Positions 34,818-47,519 of a stretch of 48,053 nt of DNA are shown here, one piece after another. The stretch comes from Silene noctiflora (taxonomy: Eukaryota; Streptophyta; Magnoliopsida; Caryophyllales; Caryophyllaceae). Each line of letters begins with the position of its first letter. Position 1 is the stretch's first letter. The stretch spans positions 58,619 through 106,671 of the forward strand of contig VHZZ01003243.1 in the NCBI GenBank assembly GCA_009801015.1, read 5' to 3'. The notes under the pieces were generated by a model. That model searched no databases and was not told where the DNA came from. It saw only the letters and a list, made by a program, of their open reading frames with translations. The position numbers and the translations under genes are program-made.

Positions 34818-36847
34818 TTATTGTGGGGCTGAAGTAGATGTAGATGCCATGTCAACCATATGTGACAGCGACGCCGGAGTCGGAGTCGAGACTTCAGATG
34901 ACGGCCGGGTGCTAGAGTACCCTCGTCGAAGATCCTCAGCCATTCTGACCACATCTGTCATTTTTGGCCGCCTATCCGGGTACTTCTCAGCACAGGCAAT
35001 TCCGAGTTGTAGCATCGACACCATTTCTTCCTCGACATTCGGGTACTTCAATAGCTCGAGGTCGAACACTTCAGCAGTCCATTCTTCTCTAACTACAGAG
35101 TTCACCCATCTTACTAGGGAAATACTCTCGCCGAGCGGGTGTTTTCCTGTAAGGAGTTCTAGGACTAGAACACCGAAACTGTACACATCTGAAGCTTGAG
35201 TTACTTTCCTAGGATCGGTCACTTCTGGTGCCCTGTAACCGATAATTCGGTTGATTGGTGGCGCTACTGGGGTGATTATAGTTGCTAGACCAAGGTCAGA
35301 TATACAACCATAGTTTTCAGAGTTGATGAAAATGTTGGATGATTTTATGTTCCCATGGACTAGTTTGCCATTGTTCTGACTGTGAATATGTGCAAGACCT
35401 TTAGCTGCACCAACGACGATCTTTAGCCGGGTTTCCCAATCTAATGGTGCCAGGTTTTCTCCTCTTTTCCCTGCAGAATAACAGACAATTCATTCATAAA
35501 TACTAGAGTACATCAAAGTATAGGCTGAATTTCGTTTTTTTTTTTATAGTAAAAGGACGATTATGATGCTGACGGAATTTATATCATACCATGTAGCATT
35601 GTTGATAGGTTGCCGGCGCTGAAATAATCGTAAACCATAAGTTTTTCCTCTTTGGAGTAATAGTATGCCCTGAGAGCAACAACATTGTCATGCTTGATAT
35701 TACCAACCACCTCCATTTGCTGCTCGAAATCCCGCTTTCCTACAACACCTTCCTTGAGCCTTTTCACCACCACAGTAGTGGAATCCTCTAAGGCAGCCTT
35801 ATACGTCGTTCCAAACGTACCCTTCCCAAGAACCTCAGCTGATGCTCTCAATAAATCCTCCAAGTCGAATGCAAAATTCGACCCTGGAAAGAATGTAATC
35901 TTCCCAAACTTCTCTTCCGGACTATCCTTAATCCCTTTTTTCTTCTTAGAAGCCTTGATATCGCCTTTATCTTGCTCCGTTCCAGTCATTCTTACACTTT
36001 CTTTGTTCAAGTAGAAAACAATAATCAAAACCGCAACCACCACAAAAAGCACTGCACAACTACCTATTATTATCCCCAGTAAGGCTGTCTCATTTAACTT
36101 CTTTGATTTACGTGGTTGCGTTGGATCTGCTGGTTGGCTGGTGGATGGACTAGGTGATGGCAACGGAGGAATGGAAACCGCGGGGGAAACATCATTGCCA
36201 GAAAATGCAGAACTAGGGAACCTACTAAGAGACTTAGGCAGTGTCCCATTTAGATTATTGTTTGATAAGTTCAAGTCCCTTAGACTCGGATTATCAATAT
36301 CCGGTACTTGACCGGAAAGCGAATTGTTTGACAGATCAAGAGTTGTAAGGCTAGTCAAATTGGCAAGAGACTGAGGAATACTCCCATTAAAGTTATTATT
36401 GGACAAATTAAGAACAACAAGGTTCGGCCAAACCGAAAAATTTAAGGGCAGAGGACCAAAAAACTTGTTAAACTGAAGATATAAAGATGTCAAATTTCCC
36501 AACCTAGAAAAATCAGGTGGAAATGGACCTGAAAGTTTATTATTCCTTAGGCTAAGTGTTTGTAAATCCGTAAGACGGCCGAGAGTGTTATTGGGAACCG
36601 GACCTTGGAGTCCGAACCCTGGCAGTCTAAGAGCCACAACCCTGGTTTGATTATCATTGCAGGTTACACCAGTCCAGCTACTGCAAACAGGACTGAATGG
36701 ACTCCAGTTTAGGTACCGGGAACGCGGCGTATTTTGTAGGAAATCAAGCAATGCTTGCTTGTCTTGCCATGGTTCACCATTAACATGTAGCAATGAAATT
36801 CCAAGAAAAATGATGATTTTTGTGAAAATTAACCGAAAGACCGCCAT
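34818..36847 (-). CDS. LRR receptor-like pseudokinase
   Basis: Two exons, 36847-35590 and 35470-34818, give 636 aa. Order: signal peptide (1-24), LRRNT region with the paired Cys (about 25-64), five to six leucine-rich repeats (about 70-210, e.g. LTSLTTLDLSNNSLSGQVP), Pro/Ser-rich juxtamembrane stretch, one membrane segment (about 255-280), then a cytoplasmic kinase-like domain. The glycine loop GKGTFGTTYK (341-350) and ATP lysine K362 are present, but the catalytic HRD is HGN (458-460) and DFG is DLG (478-480). This fits the LRR-III type 'probable inactive receptor kinases' (At4g23740-like). Such proteins sit in the plasma membrane and probably signal as scaffolds or partners of active kinases. 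The intron splits the kinase domain at residue 420, as usual in this family. The coding sequence is intact. The ligand is unknown. Confidence 0.95.
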
Positions 36848-39332
36848 TTTTTAGCAGGAAAGCTGATCTTGATTGTTTAGGATTTATAATCTACAAAAAA
36901 AAGAAGAATTTTGTATAAGTAATGAAATACCATGATGTAAAATATAACATAATTACATAATTTAATAGTAATTGTGCAATTATAGTATTAAACGTTGAGA
37001 AATTAATTGTCAACGGTCTATTATGCTAATAACATTAACAAATTCAGTAAGGAAATTACTACAAAAACATAATTGCTTGATTAATATCCATATAAAGCTA
37101 GAAGAACATATAATATGTACATAAATATCGATACATAATACAGTAATACAGTAAGTAAGTCGCATGTAAGACGGTTTGACGTAAATATTTGGACTTACAT
37201 GGATGAAATGATTAAAACTTCAGGGTTGATGAGACAGAGCATTCATATTAGTTGTTTTTGTAACAATTAAGTTTTCAAAGTTTATGCATTTTTTTTGTGA
37301 CAAAATGCATAAAAATATGAAGAGAAAGAATGACCTAATTGTGTGAGATGCACCAAAATAGGAGGAGTATAAGAGAGTTAATTAATCATATGAATTATGA
37401 GAGAAATAATGATGAAAGAGTAGAGCATGTGAAAGAATAATATATTTTTATTTGCTTGCAAAGAGGGTAAGTCATGAATGGAGAGAGAAACAAACAAACA
37501 TTGAAGATGGATCATTAAAGGGTAGTTAAGTAACTACTTAAATGTACTTCCAAAAAAAAACAAAAAAACTAATTAAATCCAAATTAGACTGTCTTATAAT
37601 GTAAAACGGTCTTCTAAATATGTATAAAAACATTTAATTATATAAATGAGTGTTTGAGCAATTAGAAAATCGTGTCTTCTAATTTTCAAGTCTGTCACCC
37701 AGGTAAAAACAAAGTGATTGACCTGGTATACGTGGTTTGTACGCTATCCTAGACTTGACAAAATTGACTCGATCCGAACCCGAACTTGACCCAAACCCGA
37801 ACTGACCTGACCCGATATAACGCAACCTGAATGTTCATGGTTACAAACGGATTATTATCTGACCGGGCCCACCCGAAATTGACCCGGCCAGAGATTGACG
37901 CGACCCGATTGACCCGTTTGCTAGGTCTAAGCTACCCTATTTATTCAGGGATTTATCCGGTGTGCACCAAAGGTAACAGCTGCGAATTCCCTAATTGTAA
38001 AAAGGAAATTAAAACTAAGAAATTGTACCATACTGTAAGACGGTTTTATTCTATAATTTGTTTGGCTGTGGACTATGGTACATGCATACTAGTGGGGTTT
38101 TTAAGTAGGTAGTGTATATATTGAGGTTTGGTTGAGTTAATTTGGATTAAATTGCAATAATGATTAATTAGAATATAATAAGAGTAATTGTTTATTATAT
38201 GTGCGTAGGAATAGGAAGGATGATGCATAATGCATGTGAAAATGAAAAGTTGACAACTCAATAAAATGTTTAATTAAATTCTTTGTTGCACCAACATTAC
38301 CCCTCCATTTACGCCATTTTTATTGTCTTACACCCATTTTATTCAATTTAATATAATATTTCTTGCGTAAGATGGTTGCCATGTGAGCAGCCTGTTTTTA
38401 CTAAATTCCTCTTATTTTTGGTAGTATTATACTATTATGTACGTATGACTTTCGTTAACGCATTAAAACGAGTTAAATATATCATTCTTTTGTTTCTATA
38501 TGCATTCAACTTTTATCTTATTCATACTATTTGACATATGCAATTACCTTAAGTTTAAGACGGATTTATCCGTCTTAAAAATTTGCCTTAGGTATGTATG
38601 ACTTTTGATAATTGCTTCATTATTCAATTATTAGTCCAAGTCTTTAATCATCACAATTGGATTAGTGCCTGATTAGTGATCAGCAGTGGCCAATGGGACA
38701 AATCAGGGAAAAGAATTTGTTATGACTCTCACCAACTGGTCTGGTCCATCTTCAGAAAATCGTTGATAATACGGTACATAGTGGTTATTCCGTCCCTAAA
38801 ACTTGCAGGGGGTATTATGTCGAAGTTGTAAGACTTGTTATTAATGAAATATGGTAAGAGAGGAAGGACAGCGATAGCAAAAACCAACAGCTCCTGAGCT
38901 CCGTTAGTGATTGGTACTTGTACCTGTGTTCATAAACAGCACGAAACATGTAGAGGTAATGCTTCGTAGCTCTGTCAACCTATTTTGCCTGATCAGGGAA
39001 GGACGGCAATATATCTGAGTACTTGGTCCAAGAAAAACTTTGGTACTTGTCAAAATATATACAATTTCACAGGCACCGGGGCTAATAAATCTACACACTC
39101 AAGATTACTGACTAATTCCCGGTGTACAAGTGCGAAACTTGAGCACGAGCAATGGCTTTGGTTTACACAAGGACAAAGCATACATATCCACTACGAGGTC
39201 AACACACATACAAAGTTTATATGAACTACTGCTAACTGTCGGGAGTAATGTGGTTATCGACACAAGTCACACAGCTAACTATTTCTGTGGTCTGGTCGGA
39301 TACACGCCACCTAATAGTGAGACGACCGGTAT
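36848..39332. other. Spacer between the pseudokinase and bZIP genes
   Basis: 36848 to about 37500 is the likely pseudokinase promoter; it is AT-rich and no certain TATA box was fixed. TAAGACGGT palindromic pieces occur near 37166, 37600 and 38034. 38557-38580 holds an inverted pair AAGACGGATT/ATCCGTCTTA. 38900-39332 is the presumed 3' flank of the bZIP gene. No further gene is visible. Confidence 0.45.
37750..37929. mobile_element. hAT-like element with degenerate ACCCGA interior
   Basis: A 180-bp element from TAGACTTGACAAA to TTTGCTAGGTCTA; the inverted ends match closely (TAGAC(C/T)T..CAAA). Flanks CGCTATCC and AGCTACCC agree at 6 of 8. The interior is ACCCGA/GACCCG variants. Confidence 0.65.
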
Positions 39333-42300
39333 TCAATTTTGTTCACCTTGCTCATGATCACCATTAGACATTGAATTATCTACTTTCTCTAGTAAGTTCT
39401 CGGTATTAATGTGTGATTTCCCCTCATCTTCGTTATTCACAGAAACCATGCCGCCACCTTGTCCCTGCATTTTCTTCAACTTTTCCTGCAAGTAACATCG
39501 AACAAAAGAGAATATAGTAAGGTCACAAGTTCTGAGTTTCTTTAAACAAAAACTCTGAATTAATACAAAAGATTTTGAAAGTACAGATGGAGCCAAAAAA
39601 CACTTTTTTTTTTTCCTACATTAGGCATTAAGAAAGCAAAATGACTCATTGGCTGCACTTCTTTTTATTGCGAAGAAACGGTTGATTGTAAACGAAATTC
39701 TCAGAATTGTCATCTAAAACACAGGGTAAACTAAATTCAAATTAATTTGGACGACAGTAAAACGTTACCACTAGCACGCCGTTGTCGGATCTCAGTTTCT
39801 CTGAATCCGCTTCCAGCTTGTTAATTTCTGATCTAAGGGCCAAGTTTTCAGCAGTCAAGGCATCAACTTTCCTTCCGAGATCTTCCATTTCAGCCTGCAA
39901 TTTGAACCATTATCCATTAAAGCAAATAAGGAGACCGAAAATGAAACTTCGTTTTTTTCCCAGGTTGCATGTTAACCTGTTTCCTCAGTCTTGATCTTCT
40001 GGCAGATTCTCGATTTGATTGTTTCCTCTTCTCGCGTTTTAGCTCTCGCTCATCCTGAAAAATACTTGCACATCATATAATTGAGTTTCCAAGGCAATAG
40101 CTAGGTGTAGTTTCAATAATTTCTCGTAAAGATCATAACCGGATACAAGGACAATATTTCCAATTAACCAAACAGAAAAATTTCCATGTATTATGGTGAG
40201 CCTTTAGACATTTTAAAATAAATAAATTCGTTCAAACAATTTCCATGAATGCTTTTTACCTGTACTCCTATAACAGAAGGCCTATGTGCGGCAGCAGTAG
40301 TAACGGAATTTGCGTGAGAAGAGTGATTAATCTGAGGTGCTTGGACGGGAAAGGTTTCCAAAGGTTTGGTGGAGCCCATTGGAATGCCAGGAACTATCTT
40401 CATATTACATGTGCCTAACATACATATGGTAACAATCAAACTAGTTAGCGGTGGGAGTAAAATGATTTTAGCAATTGGATAGATATCGAAAGTTGCCATC
40501 CCATCCCATTTGACTTTGATTGTCAACCAATGTCAAATGGGTACAATAAACTTACTACTTTTTGTACTAAGAGATAACGTGACAAAATAAGAAGGGATCG
40601 GGACATGAGATGAGACACAAATCGAGATAGAAAATATGCTTTCAATTTACAGGCTGGAATAAATATCAAGAAGCAGTTATACCCGAGTCTGATGCCCCAT
40701 TATAACTTCTACCACTGTCGTCTTCCTGGAATAGGATCGCAACATCAGCTTATTGCTTTAGGAACTAATGGAGACCTACAAAACTAGAAGACAGAAAATG
40801 CATACTCACTCTTGCTGTACTGCCATCACTTCTGTCACAGGAACCATCTGTTCCGCAATCCGTGCTATTCTCAACATCATAAAAAAATAAAATAGTTATT
40901 ATAAATACTAAGTTGTTCTAATCATGAGATATTAAATATGGGCTATGATATCGAAACAGTCAAATTATTAACATTTTGAAGATGACCAAGATCGCATTTC
41001 ACAGTGGTACCTACCACAATTATGGCACAAGCGGGATCAGGCTGAGGTACGTATTTAGAGATCAAATCTCAAAGTGAGATTTAATACAATGGCTCCAATT
41101 GTCCGGTCATTACCTAGAGAGTAGAGATGCTTTACATCTAGCTAATCAACACAGAAAGAGTCTCCAGAAGTGTCACTCACAGTCTCATATCCCTCTCCTG
41201 CCTTTTCCAAACAAAACTAGACTCCTAAGAGATAGGAGCAAAAGACTTCGTAGCTCTCACCTATGTATCAACTCAAAGGCATGTGATACTTCAATCACTC
41301 TTTTTACCGTGATTATATCATACAAAGTCGTTCCAAAATTATTTCACTTCATTTTCTCGTATGTGTGTCTATAAAGCAAAGGCGGAATACCATGACATAT
41401 GGTTACATACGACTACATGTCTACAGACACACACCACTGCATCTTTTCTAATTAGCCATGGAAATTATATCTCGATTGTTTTTCTTCAAAAACAATCAGC
41501 AAACTTCTGCTTACGGAGTATTTCTTTTTCAAGAGCAATTCAACAACAAGCACTACAAATAAGTATACAGATTGCCCTAGAACAAGAAAGCAGATGAAAT
41601 ACGAGAATACAAAACTCAGAGCCCTTCCCACGGTTTGTAGCCACTTCATGCAGAATGAATTTCCAAATCTAAAAGAGAAGTCTAAGTATATGACTATCTT
41701 CATCCGAAATTAATTTATAAGTTGAATCTAAAAAGGCTAAACTACAGCTAATTCAACGATTGTACACATGGCCACACATTGCAGAAACTAACTTTCGTCA
41801 CTCTCAAATAGTCAAATTTGTAAGGTAGGAGTACCTAGTTCTTTGCTTGTTATGCTCAAAACAATCAGGGCAAAATTAAAAACTCTGGTGCGTCTGGTAT
41901 CACAGAAACTAAAAAAATAAGAAAAGACTTGCTGAAAAACCTGTGTGACTGCCCACGTGCCCCACCATTCCCAGCACTCTCATTGCCATTTCCAGATGCA
42001 GCGTTGAGATCAGTTTCTTTAGGCTTCTTTGTAGAGCCATTATCATTTCCTGAAGACCTTGTCGGAGTTTCCAAAGTTTGGGGAGTTGCAACCTGCATAA
42101 ACTAAGATGCAGTAGCATCATCCATGCTGCGTTCTTCCGGCTTTATGAAGAAACATATCATATATTCGAATGCCATCACTCTGGCCATCATAATAATATA
42201 CAGCTAAAAAATATTAATACAAAGCTCTTGGCAAAGATATTCATCCCTCCATCCATTTATGTTATTCCCATTTGACTTTATTCTTAAAACCATGTATACT

Positions 42301-43673
42301 TTCACCAAAAAAATTTACACTATACAATAGTTAAAAATGAAAGCAAGGATTAAGGAATGACTCTGAAAGGGGAACATAGTAAGTTATTTTACCATTCGGT
42401 GAGCAGGTCTTTATCCCAAAAATGAGTGTTATATAATTTAAATTAATACCAGGCACAAGCTGAGAATTGAGAACAATATGCAGCGAAGTTCAATGGTGCA
42501 TCTAATCTACAGTCATACAGGTATGTGTATGGCCATCAAATATCGAACGTTCCTTATTTGTAAAGGTCAGTGACAAGAACTGAGAAGGAGAGAGAATGTG
42601 AGACACACTTACAGCAGGTGCAGCAGAAGCCCCATAGATCCCTCCATGCGGATACATGGCAGCATAAGGTGATCCGTAAGGTGGCACCATCTGTCAAAAC
42701 ATGAAACAATTCCAGTTAGCAAATTACACGTAGGGATAGACTATTTAATATTTATCCTTTTCCTCTTTTTCCCCTTCTATTTAGTTTTTCTTTCTTTTCA
42801 TTATTTTATCTTTTTTATCGTTGCTAGTTTCAAATGATAATGCATGATAATGAACCCCAATCAAGTTGGGCTTGAGGCTCTATGCACATTTTTCTTCTTA
42901 TTCTCAGTTCTGTTATTAGGAGAACAATTGCTGAATTTCAGCTGTAATTAAACAACCAGGCAAATAATCAGTACAAAATAATGTGCAACTACCTGTGGTG
43001 CCCACATATATGGGTGTGCAGCATGGCCAGGTGCAGCAGCTGGATTATAGTAAGCCGTTGGCATGCCTCCAGCTCCGTAATATGCCTTGAGCCAAAAAAA
43101 AAAAAAAAAAACTCAGAAAAGGCACAAGTAGTTTTAGCAGAGACGGGAAACAAAGCATGGAGGATAACGTAACGCTTGAATAATTAGCATATACTCTGTA
43201 ATAACTATTTACTCCCTATTAATTACCTAAATGGATTACATAAACTATTCGATGGGACATAGGGAATATTAATTACCGAAAAAGAAGTGAAGAACAAGCT
43301 TTTCTGTGAATAAAAGAACACGGCTAAGGGACAACTTCATAACATAAACATAACTGATCCCTCAGGAAAGAAGGCAAACACTAAGAAACTTAACCTGGAC
43401 AGCCGCCCAATCTGGATAGACATGAACACTGCTTGGTTCCTGTAAATTTAACCCAAATTGGGAGGGGAAACAAAGAAAGTTGGAATTGATTAGAAATTTA
43501 AAACTCAGTAGATTCCAAAATTTAGAATATCAATGTTGTTACAGAAAAGGGAGAAAACATTTCTCACAAGTAACAAAATTAACAAATGGTAATGGCTGAC
43601 ATACCTTCGGTGGAGAAGCCGGTTTCTCTGGTTTCTCCAATTTCGGAGTTTTCTCAGCTTCATTGTTTCCCAT
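39333..43673 (-). CDS. GBF3: Group G bZIP transcription factor (G-box binding factor, GBF2/3-like)
   Basis: Eleven coding exons: 43673-43605, 43439-43395, 43085-42993, 42690-42613, 42092-41941, 40864-40810, 40725-40683, 40414-40260, 40054-39977, 39894-39769, 39485-39333. They join to 348 codons plus TGA with GT-AG junctions. The N-terminal part is the proline-rich MFMR region (VHVYPDWAAVQAYYG, HPYMWAPQMVPPYGSPYAAM). The middle is Ser/Asp/Gly-rich. The bZIP lies near residues 205-260: basic region KQSNRESARRSRLRKQ (N-x7-R present), then Leu heptads through AEMEDLGRKVDALTAENLAL. Such factors bind CACGTG and other ACGT cores as homo- or heterodimers in the nucleus and act in light and ABA responses. 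Exon number and motif order match Arabidopsis GBF2/GBF3; the protein is a little shorter than GBF3. The small exon 6 acceptor was chosen by frame and is the least certain junction. The symbol denotes the closest type, not proven orthology. Confidence 0.93.
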
Positions 43674-45309
43674 GATGATCCTATATTCCTATTAGCCTAT
43701 GAGAGCAGCACCTGAAATGTTTTAACTAAGGGCCTGTTTGGTAAACGGCATATTGACCAATTTTTAGCATATTCAAGGGTTTTAGCATGTTTGACCAGTC
43801 AATATGCTAATTTTAGTGTTTGGTAAACAGCATATTAAAACAACATATTTGGGATCAATATGCTGTTTTACAATATGCTGCTTACCCCAACATATTAGTT
43901 GGCGTATTCTAAACTAGGAAATTTTACTACATTTTACAAAGAAAGCTAACAATTTACTAATCGTAATCTGCTAGTTACCAAACACTCAAATTAATTCTGC
44001 TCATTATAATATGCTAGTCAAACCTTTTTTGCAATCTGTTTATGCTGAAATTAATCCGCTGTTTGGTAAACAGGGCCTAAAGCATATTAGTGTTCGAGGT
44101 AGAAATGCTAATTTTGCATAATTGTCATGAATTCACTATATAATATGGGTCATCAAACTAAAATAATTTCATACTACAAAAATGTAGAAATACAAAACAC
44201 CAGTTTACAATGTAAACTTCTGAGCTCTCAAGACCTCATTACCTTATATGTGGCTACGCCACTAATACTTCCATGAACCAAAAGACAGATATGTGGGTTT
44301 GACGAGGGTAGACTTTGCAGTTGTTTATATCAGACCGAAGAAATAACAAATTTTGAGCTACCATTTGATTCTAATCAAATAGAAGAATCAAAACCAAATA
44401 TTTCCTTACAAGATCCCCATTCTCTTAACTAAAGCCATTTAATCTACTCGTGCGCGCATCTAACAATACATGCTTACACATAATTCCTACTTCATTCACC
44501 AGATTCATGAGATTCAAATTCTCCTGTTCAATATTCAAAAATCTTTAAATCGAAGTGATCATTCTTCCAACAAGCTCTAATCCTTCCAAACTCTATACAG
44601 TGAGCTAAACCAACTGAGCTATGAAGTCTAGCAAAACCCTTACATATAACCTCCTCACCCAAACAGTACATCATAAACAGCAAGTCTCATATGAAACCGT
44701 CTCACATGCGAACCCCCAAAATCCTTAATAATTAATGATAGGGTTAACGGGTCGAGTCTCATATAAGTATTTGTGTTTAGTATCAACTATTACAGACCTC
44801 CTCATCCTCCTAGGGCAAATTAAATAAATTAGTGCTTAATCAATTTGCACCCACCAATCCACCAAACAATAATCACTACATAATCCTATCAAGGGGAACC
44901 CACAGTATATCCTAAATCAAAAATCAACCTTTTTTAGTCCAAAAAATTCCAACTTTATCACATGAAAACTATACTTAAACCATAATTACTAATTAATTAT
45001 TTAATTCCCTTCACTTCAAGTTAAGCATGCGGGCCTCCCTCAACTATATCAAAGACAAACTTTTCAGCAGAATTACATATATTAACTAAACAAAAAACTC
45101 GGGGTTTACCCAGTGCGTATCAAAGGTAACCGCTGCGGGTTCCCTCGTCATCCAAACAAAAACCTCATTAACACAAACAAATCTAATAAAGCTCAAATCT
45201 TTCATAAAGGTTTCATAAAAAAACAAAAAATAATTAACAAAAATTGCAATAAAATTAACATTTTAACATACCTTTTGATCAATTAGCAACAACCCTTCAA
45301 ATTCTCCTG
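43674..45309 (-). promoter_or_regulatory. 5' leader of the bZIP gene with large leader intron
   Basis: On the minus strand the leader exon next to the ATG is preceded by an acceptor at 43713 (TTTCAG|GTGCTG). A donor (CAAAAG|GTATGTTA) at 45272/45271 would make a 1.56-kb leader intron, and a further acceptor (TTTTTCAG|GAGAAT) at 45309/45310 hints at another small leader exon. The intron holds a Tourist MITE (43730-44077). At 44600-44630 a TAGCTCAGTTGG phrase (minus) is a tRNA A-box relic. No cDNA was available to confirm. Confidence 0.55.
43730..44077 (+). mobile_element. Tourist-type MITE (PIF/Harbinger), copy 2
   Basis: A 348-bp element with TSD TAA (43727-43729, 44078-44080). It starts GGGCCTGTTTGGTAAAC and ends GTTTGGTAAACAGGGCC; the outer GG(G)CC(C)TGTTT is inverted. 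It lies 17 bp inside the leader intron of the bZIP gene, close to the 3' splice site. The related copy at 25365 lies near the UBC gene. Confidence 0.88.
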
Positions 45310-46090
45310 AAAAATGTACAATAATTTACAAAAAAGAAAAACAGAAATACCCTGAAAAATGTACACACTTTTTATGCTGATGTAATAAATTATTCCTCAA
45401 AAATCACAGAAAAATGCAATTTTTGCCTCTAAAATTTCCCTGAAAACAATTAAAATATACAATTTTGTAGAGATTTGTAAATTGGCAAAAAGAAAAAGGA
45501 GGGAAATTTAAGATTATTTATAATTATATTAATTTAGTATTATTATTATTATTAATAATATTATAAAATAAAATAGTGAATTTATTTGTAAAATTGGAGG
45601 GGTAGTTGATGGTGAATGGTGATGCAAAGAAAGAGGGGCAAAAAGAGAAGAGAAGAGATGGTGAAAGGGCATTGAATATTGCCAGCATTACATCCACGTC
45701 AGCTCCACGCCACGCGTTTTCTTCTTCTCTTTGCTTTGCCTTTCTTCCAGTTCCTTCTATTTCTTCCAATTTACACTTTTTTTTTTTTTTTTTTTTTTTT
45801 TGTATTATACCGTGTTTGTGTAAGACGGTCTTATATGAGTAATCGTGAAACAAATTAAACATTATGTTCATTCATGAATCATGAACGAGTTTTACTCTTT
45901 TACGGACATAATTGATCAATATACCCCTCCATTTCAACTACCAAATTTTCAATTTTATTTCTCTATTCAAATCACCCTTTGGAATTCTACCACCACCTTT
46001 ACCACAACCTACTTATCGTCGACCACAACCCATGTCCCTCGTCGCCGACCACCTCATGCCACCATCGCCGTCCGTCTACTACCCTGGGCT
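45310..46090. other. Presumed promoter and upstream DNA of the bZIP gene
   Basis: 45597-45660 is CT-rich on the minus strand, as in plant leaders. 45779-45801 is a T tract. A TAAGACGGTCTTA palindrome lies at 45821-45833. 45980-46090 is C-rich noncoding DNA that continues after the solo LTR at 47013. No other gene is seen. Confidence 0.45.
45694..45703 (-). promoter_or_regulatory. ACGT-core element (C/G-box hybrid) upstream of the bZIP gene
   Basis: Reads GCTGACGTGG on the minus strand. TGACGTGG is a known high-affinity site type for G-box factors. It lies just upstream of, or within, the first leader exon of a gene that itself encodes a G-box factor. Function is inferred. Confidence 0.5.
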
Positions 46091-46095
46091 CACCT

Positions 46096-47007
46096 TGTAA
46101 CATCCCTACTTACCAAGGAAGCATGTACTAGACCTTCCCTGACAACCAAGGGTACTACCATCTCGGTTACCCGAGGTAAGTACATATCAAATGGACCATA
46201 ATAAAACAACTTTATCATTAATTACATTATGTGAGCAAAATATACAAAATACATCATGAAACTAATACACTTGTGGATACTACTACGGCTACACTAATAA
46301 CTGCGTCAGCGATCCTCATCCCAAGACATGAACATCACAGCAAGCATCCAGTCCAGCATCTAAACCTGTAAGTCAGTCTGCTTGCCACCCCCGAATGGAT
46401 CATTACAGTTTTACAAAACAACACCGGGGTCAGTCAACTGAACAACTATACACAATACAATGCCAACAATAAGTAAAGTACATATCAATCATCGATCTAA
46501 TCATACGAGCATCACATACCAGTATACCACATAAACACCTACAACAACCATACGTTCTGATTACGCACAATCGTAACCCTAATTCAAGACATACAGACGG
46601 TGACGGTGACTTACCTTATTGCGCGATTGGTTGATTAGGTCGGACTCGGTGTATACTTCCATTACTACGACAAACTCCTAGGCATAAGCTTTGTAATGTG
46701 AGGGATAAATGAGAGGAATAAAGGGAACGATTTAGGGTTTTGGGGAAGAAAGGGAAAAGAAGAAAATAAGAAAACAAATCCGGAAATTCTGACTTTCGCG
46801 TAATATAATATTACGCTGGCACGACACACTCGGTCGAGTGCCAAGACACTCGACCGAGTCTCCTGCACTCGGTCGAGTGCACCACACTCGACCGAGTGTC
46901 ACTCACTAGGTCGAGTGCACGGTTAAACAACTACTCGTCTTCGACGACTAAGGTCACACGGTCAACTATGGTCAGTCAACAGATCCTTCTGAGGGCCGGA
47001 TATTACA
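46096..47007 (-). mobile_element. Solo LTR of a retrotransposon
   Basis: A 912-bp sequence beginning TGTAACATCC and ending GGATATTACA, imperfect inverted ends of the TG...CA type. It is flanked by the exact 5-bp duplication CACCT (46091-46095, 47008-47012). No gag-pol or second LTR is present, so it is what remains after recombination between two LTRs. The minus orientation is preferred because that strand reads TGTAATATCCGGCCCTCAGA, a common LTR start type, but this is not certain. The C-rich flanks on both sides belong together. Confidence 0.88.
46827..46917. repeat. Palindromic CACTCGGTCGAGTG cluster in the solo LTR
   Basis: Five near-identical 14-bp units alternate in orientation: CACTCGGTCGAGTG at 46827 and 46866, CACTCGACCGAGT(C/G) at 46847 and 46885, and ACTAGGTCGAGTG at 46905. 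Spacing is about 19-20 bp. Each unit is itself close to a palindrome. Confidence 0.85.
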
Positions 47008-47012
47008 CACCT

Positions 47013-47519
47013 GGACTACACTGCCCCTTACTCGACACAACCACCACCACATCCCCACCTCTTGTACACGCACGACCAATGAGAACCCCTCCCCCTACAC
47101 ACCGACTTACCTCTGTCGCCCCCTGCAAACGATCTTCCCACCGTCGCCACCGCCCCCCTCCTCGGCCACCCTAGCTACTCCTTCTCCCATAAACCCTAAT
47201 TTCAAAAATCCTAATTTTATCTAACCCTAATTTAACCACTACATAATTATTTATATTTAATTTGATACATAGAAAAATGAAGTAATCAATAAAATAACTC
47301 ATAATTTGGCTATGAAAAATAAGATTGTTTGATTTAATTTGATTAGTTTTAAAAGAAGACAAAAAAGAGTTGTTATTTTGGTTGTTCATTAGTGAACGGT
47401 AAGGTGTAGAATAATTATGGCAAAAAAATATGTGAACGAGTTAAACTTGTCAATGAATGAGAACAGAATAAACCCTTGCTGGTTAAGGATGGCCTACCAA
47501 CAAACCTATATTTTAACTC
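47013..47519. other. Intergenic DNA, no gene seen
   Basis: 47013-47175 is C-rich low-complexity sequence (ACCACCACCACATCCCC...), followed by AT-rich DNA with a few AACCCTAAT telomere-like words near 47192-47235. Confidence 0.45.

Noticed and set aside
35685-36014. 109-codon plus-strand frame
   Set aside because: Antisense shadow of the pseudokinase exon 1.
44595-44640. tRNA-like A box (TAGCTCAGTTGG on minus)
   Set aside because: No anticodon arm or T-arm at the right distance.
45524-45871. 115-codon minus-strand frame with a Lys run
   Set aside because: The Lys run is a poly-A tract and the rest is leader/promoter sequence of the bZIP gene.
46896-47174. 92-codon frame rich in Thr/Pro
   Set aside because: Crosses the solo LTR boundary at 47007 into C-rich low-complexity DNA, so it cannot be an old gene.
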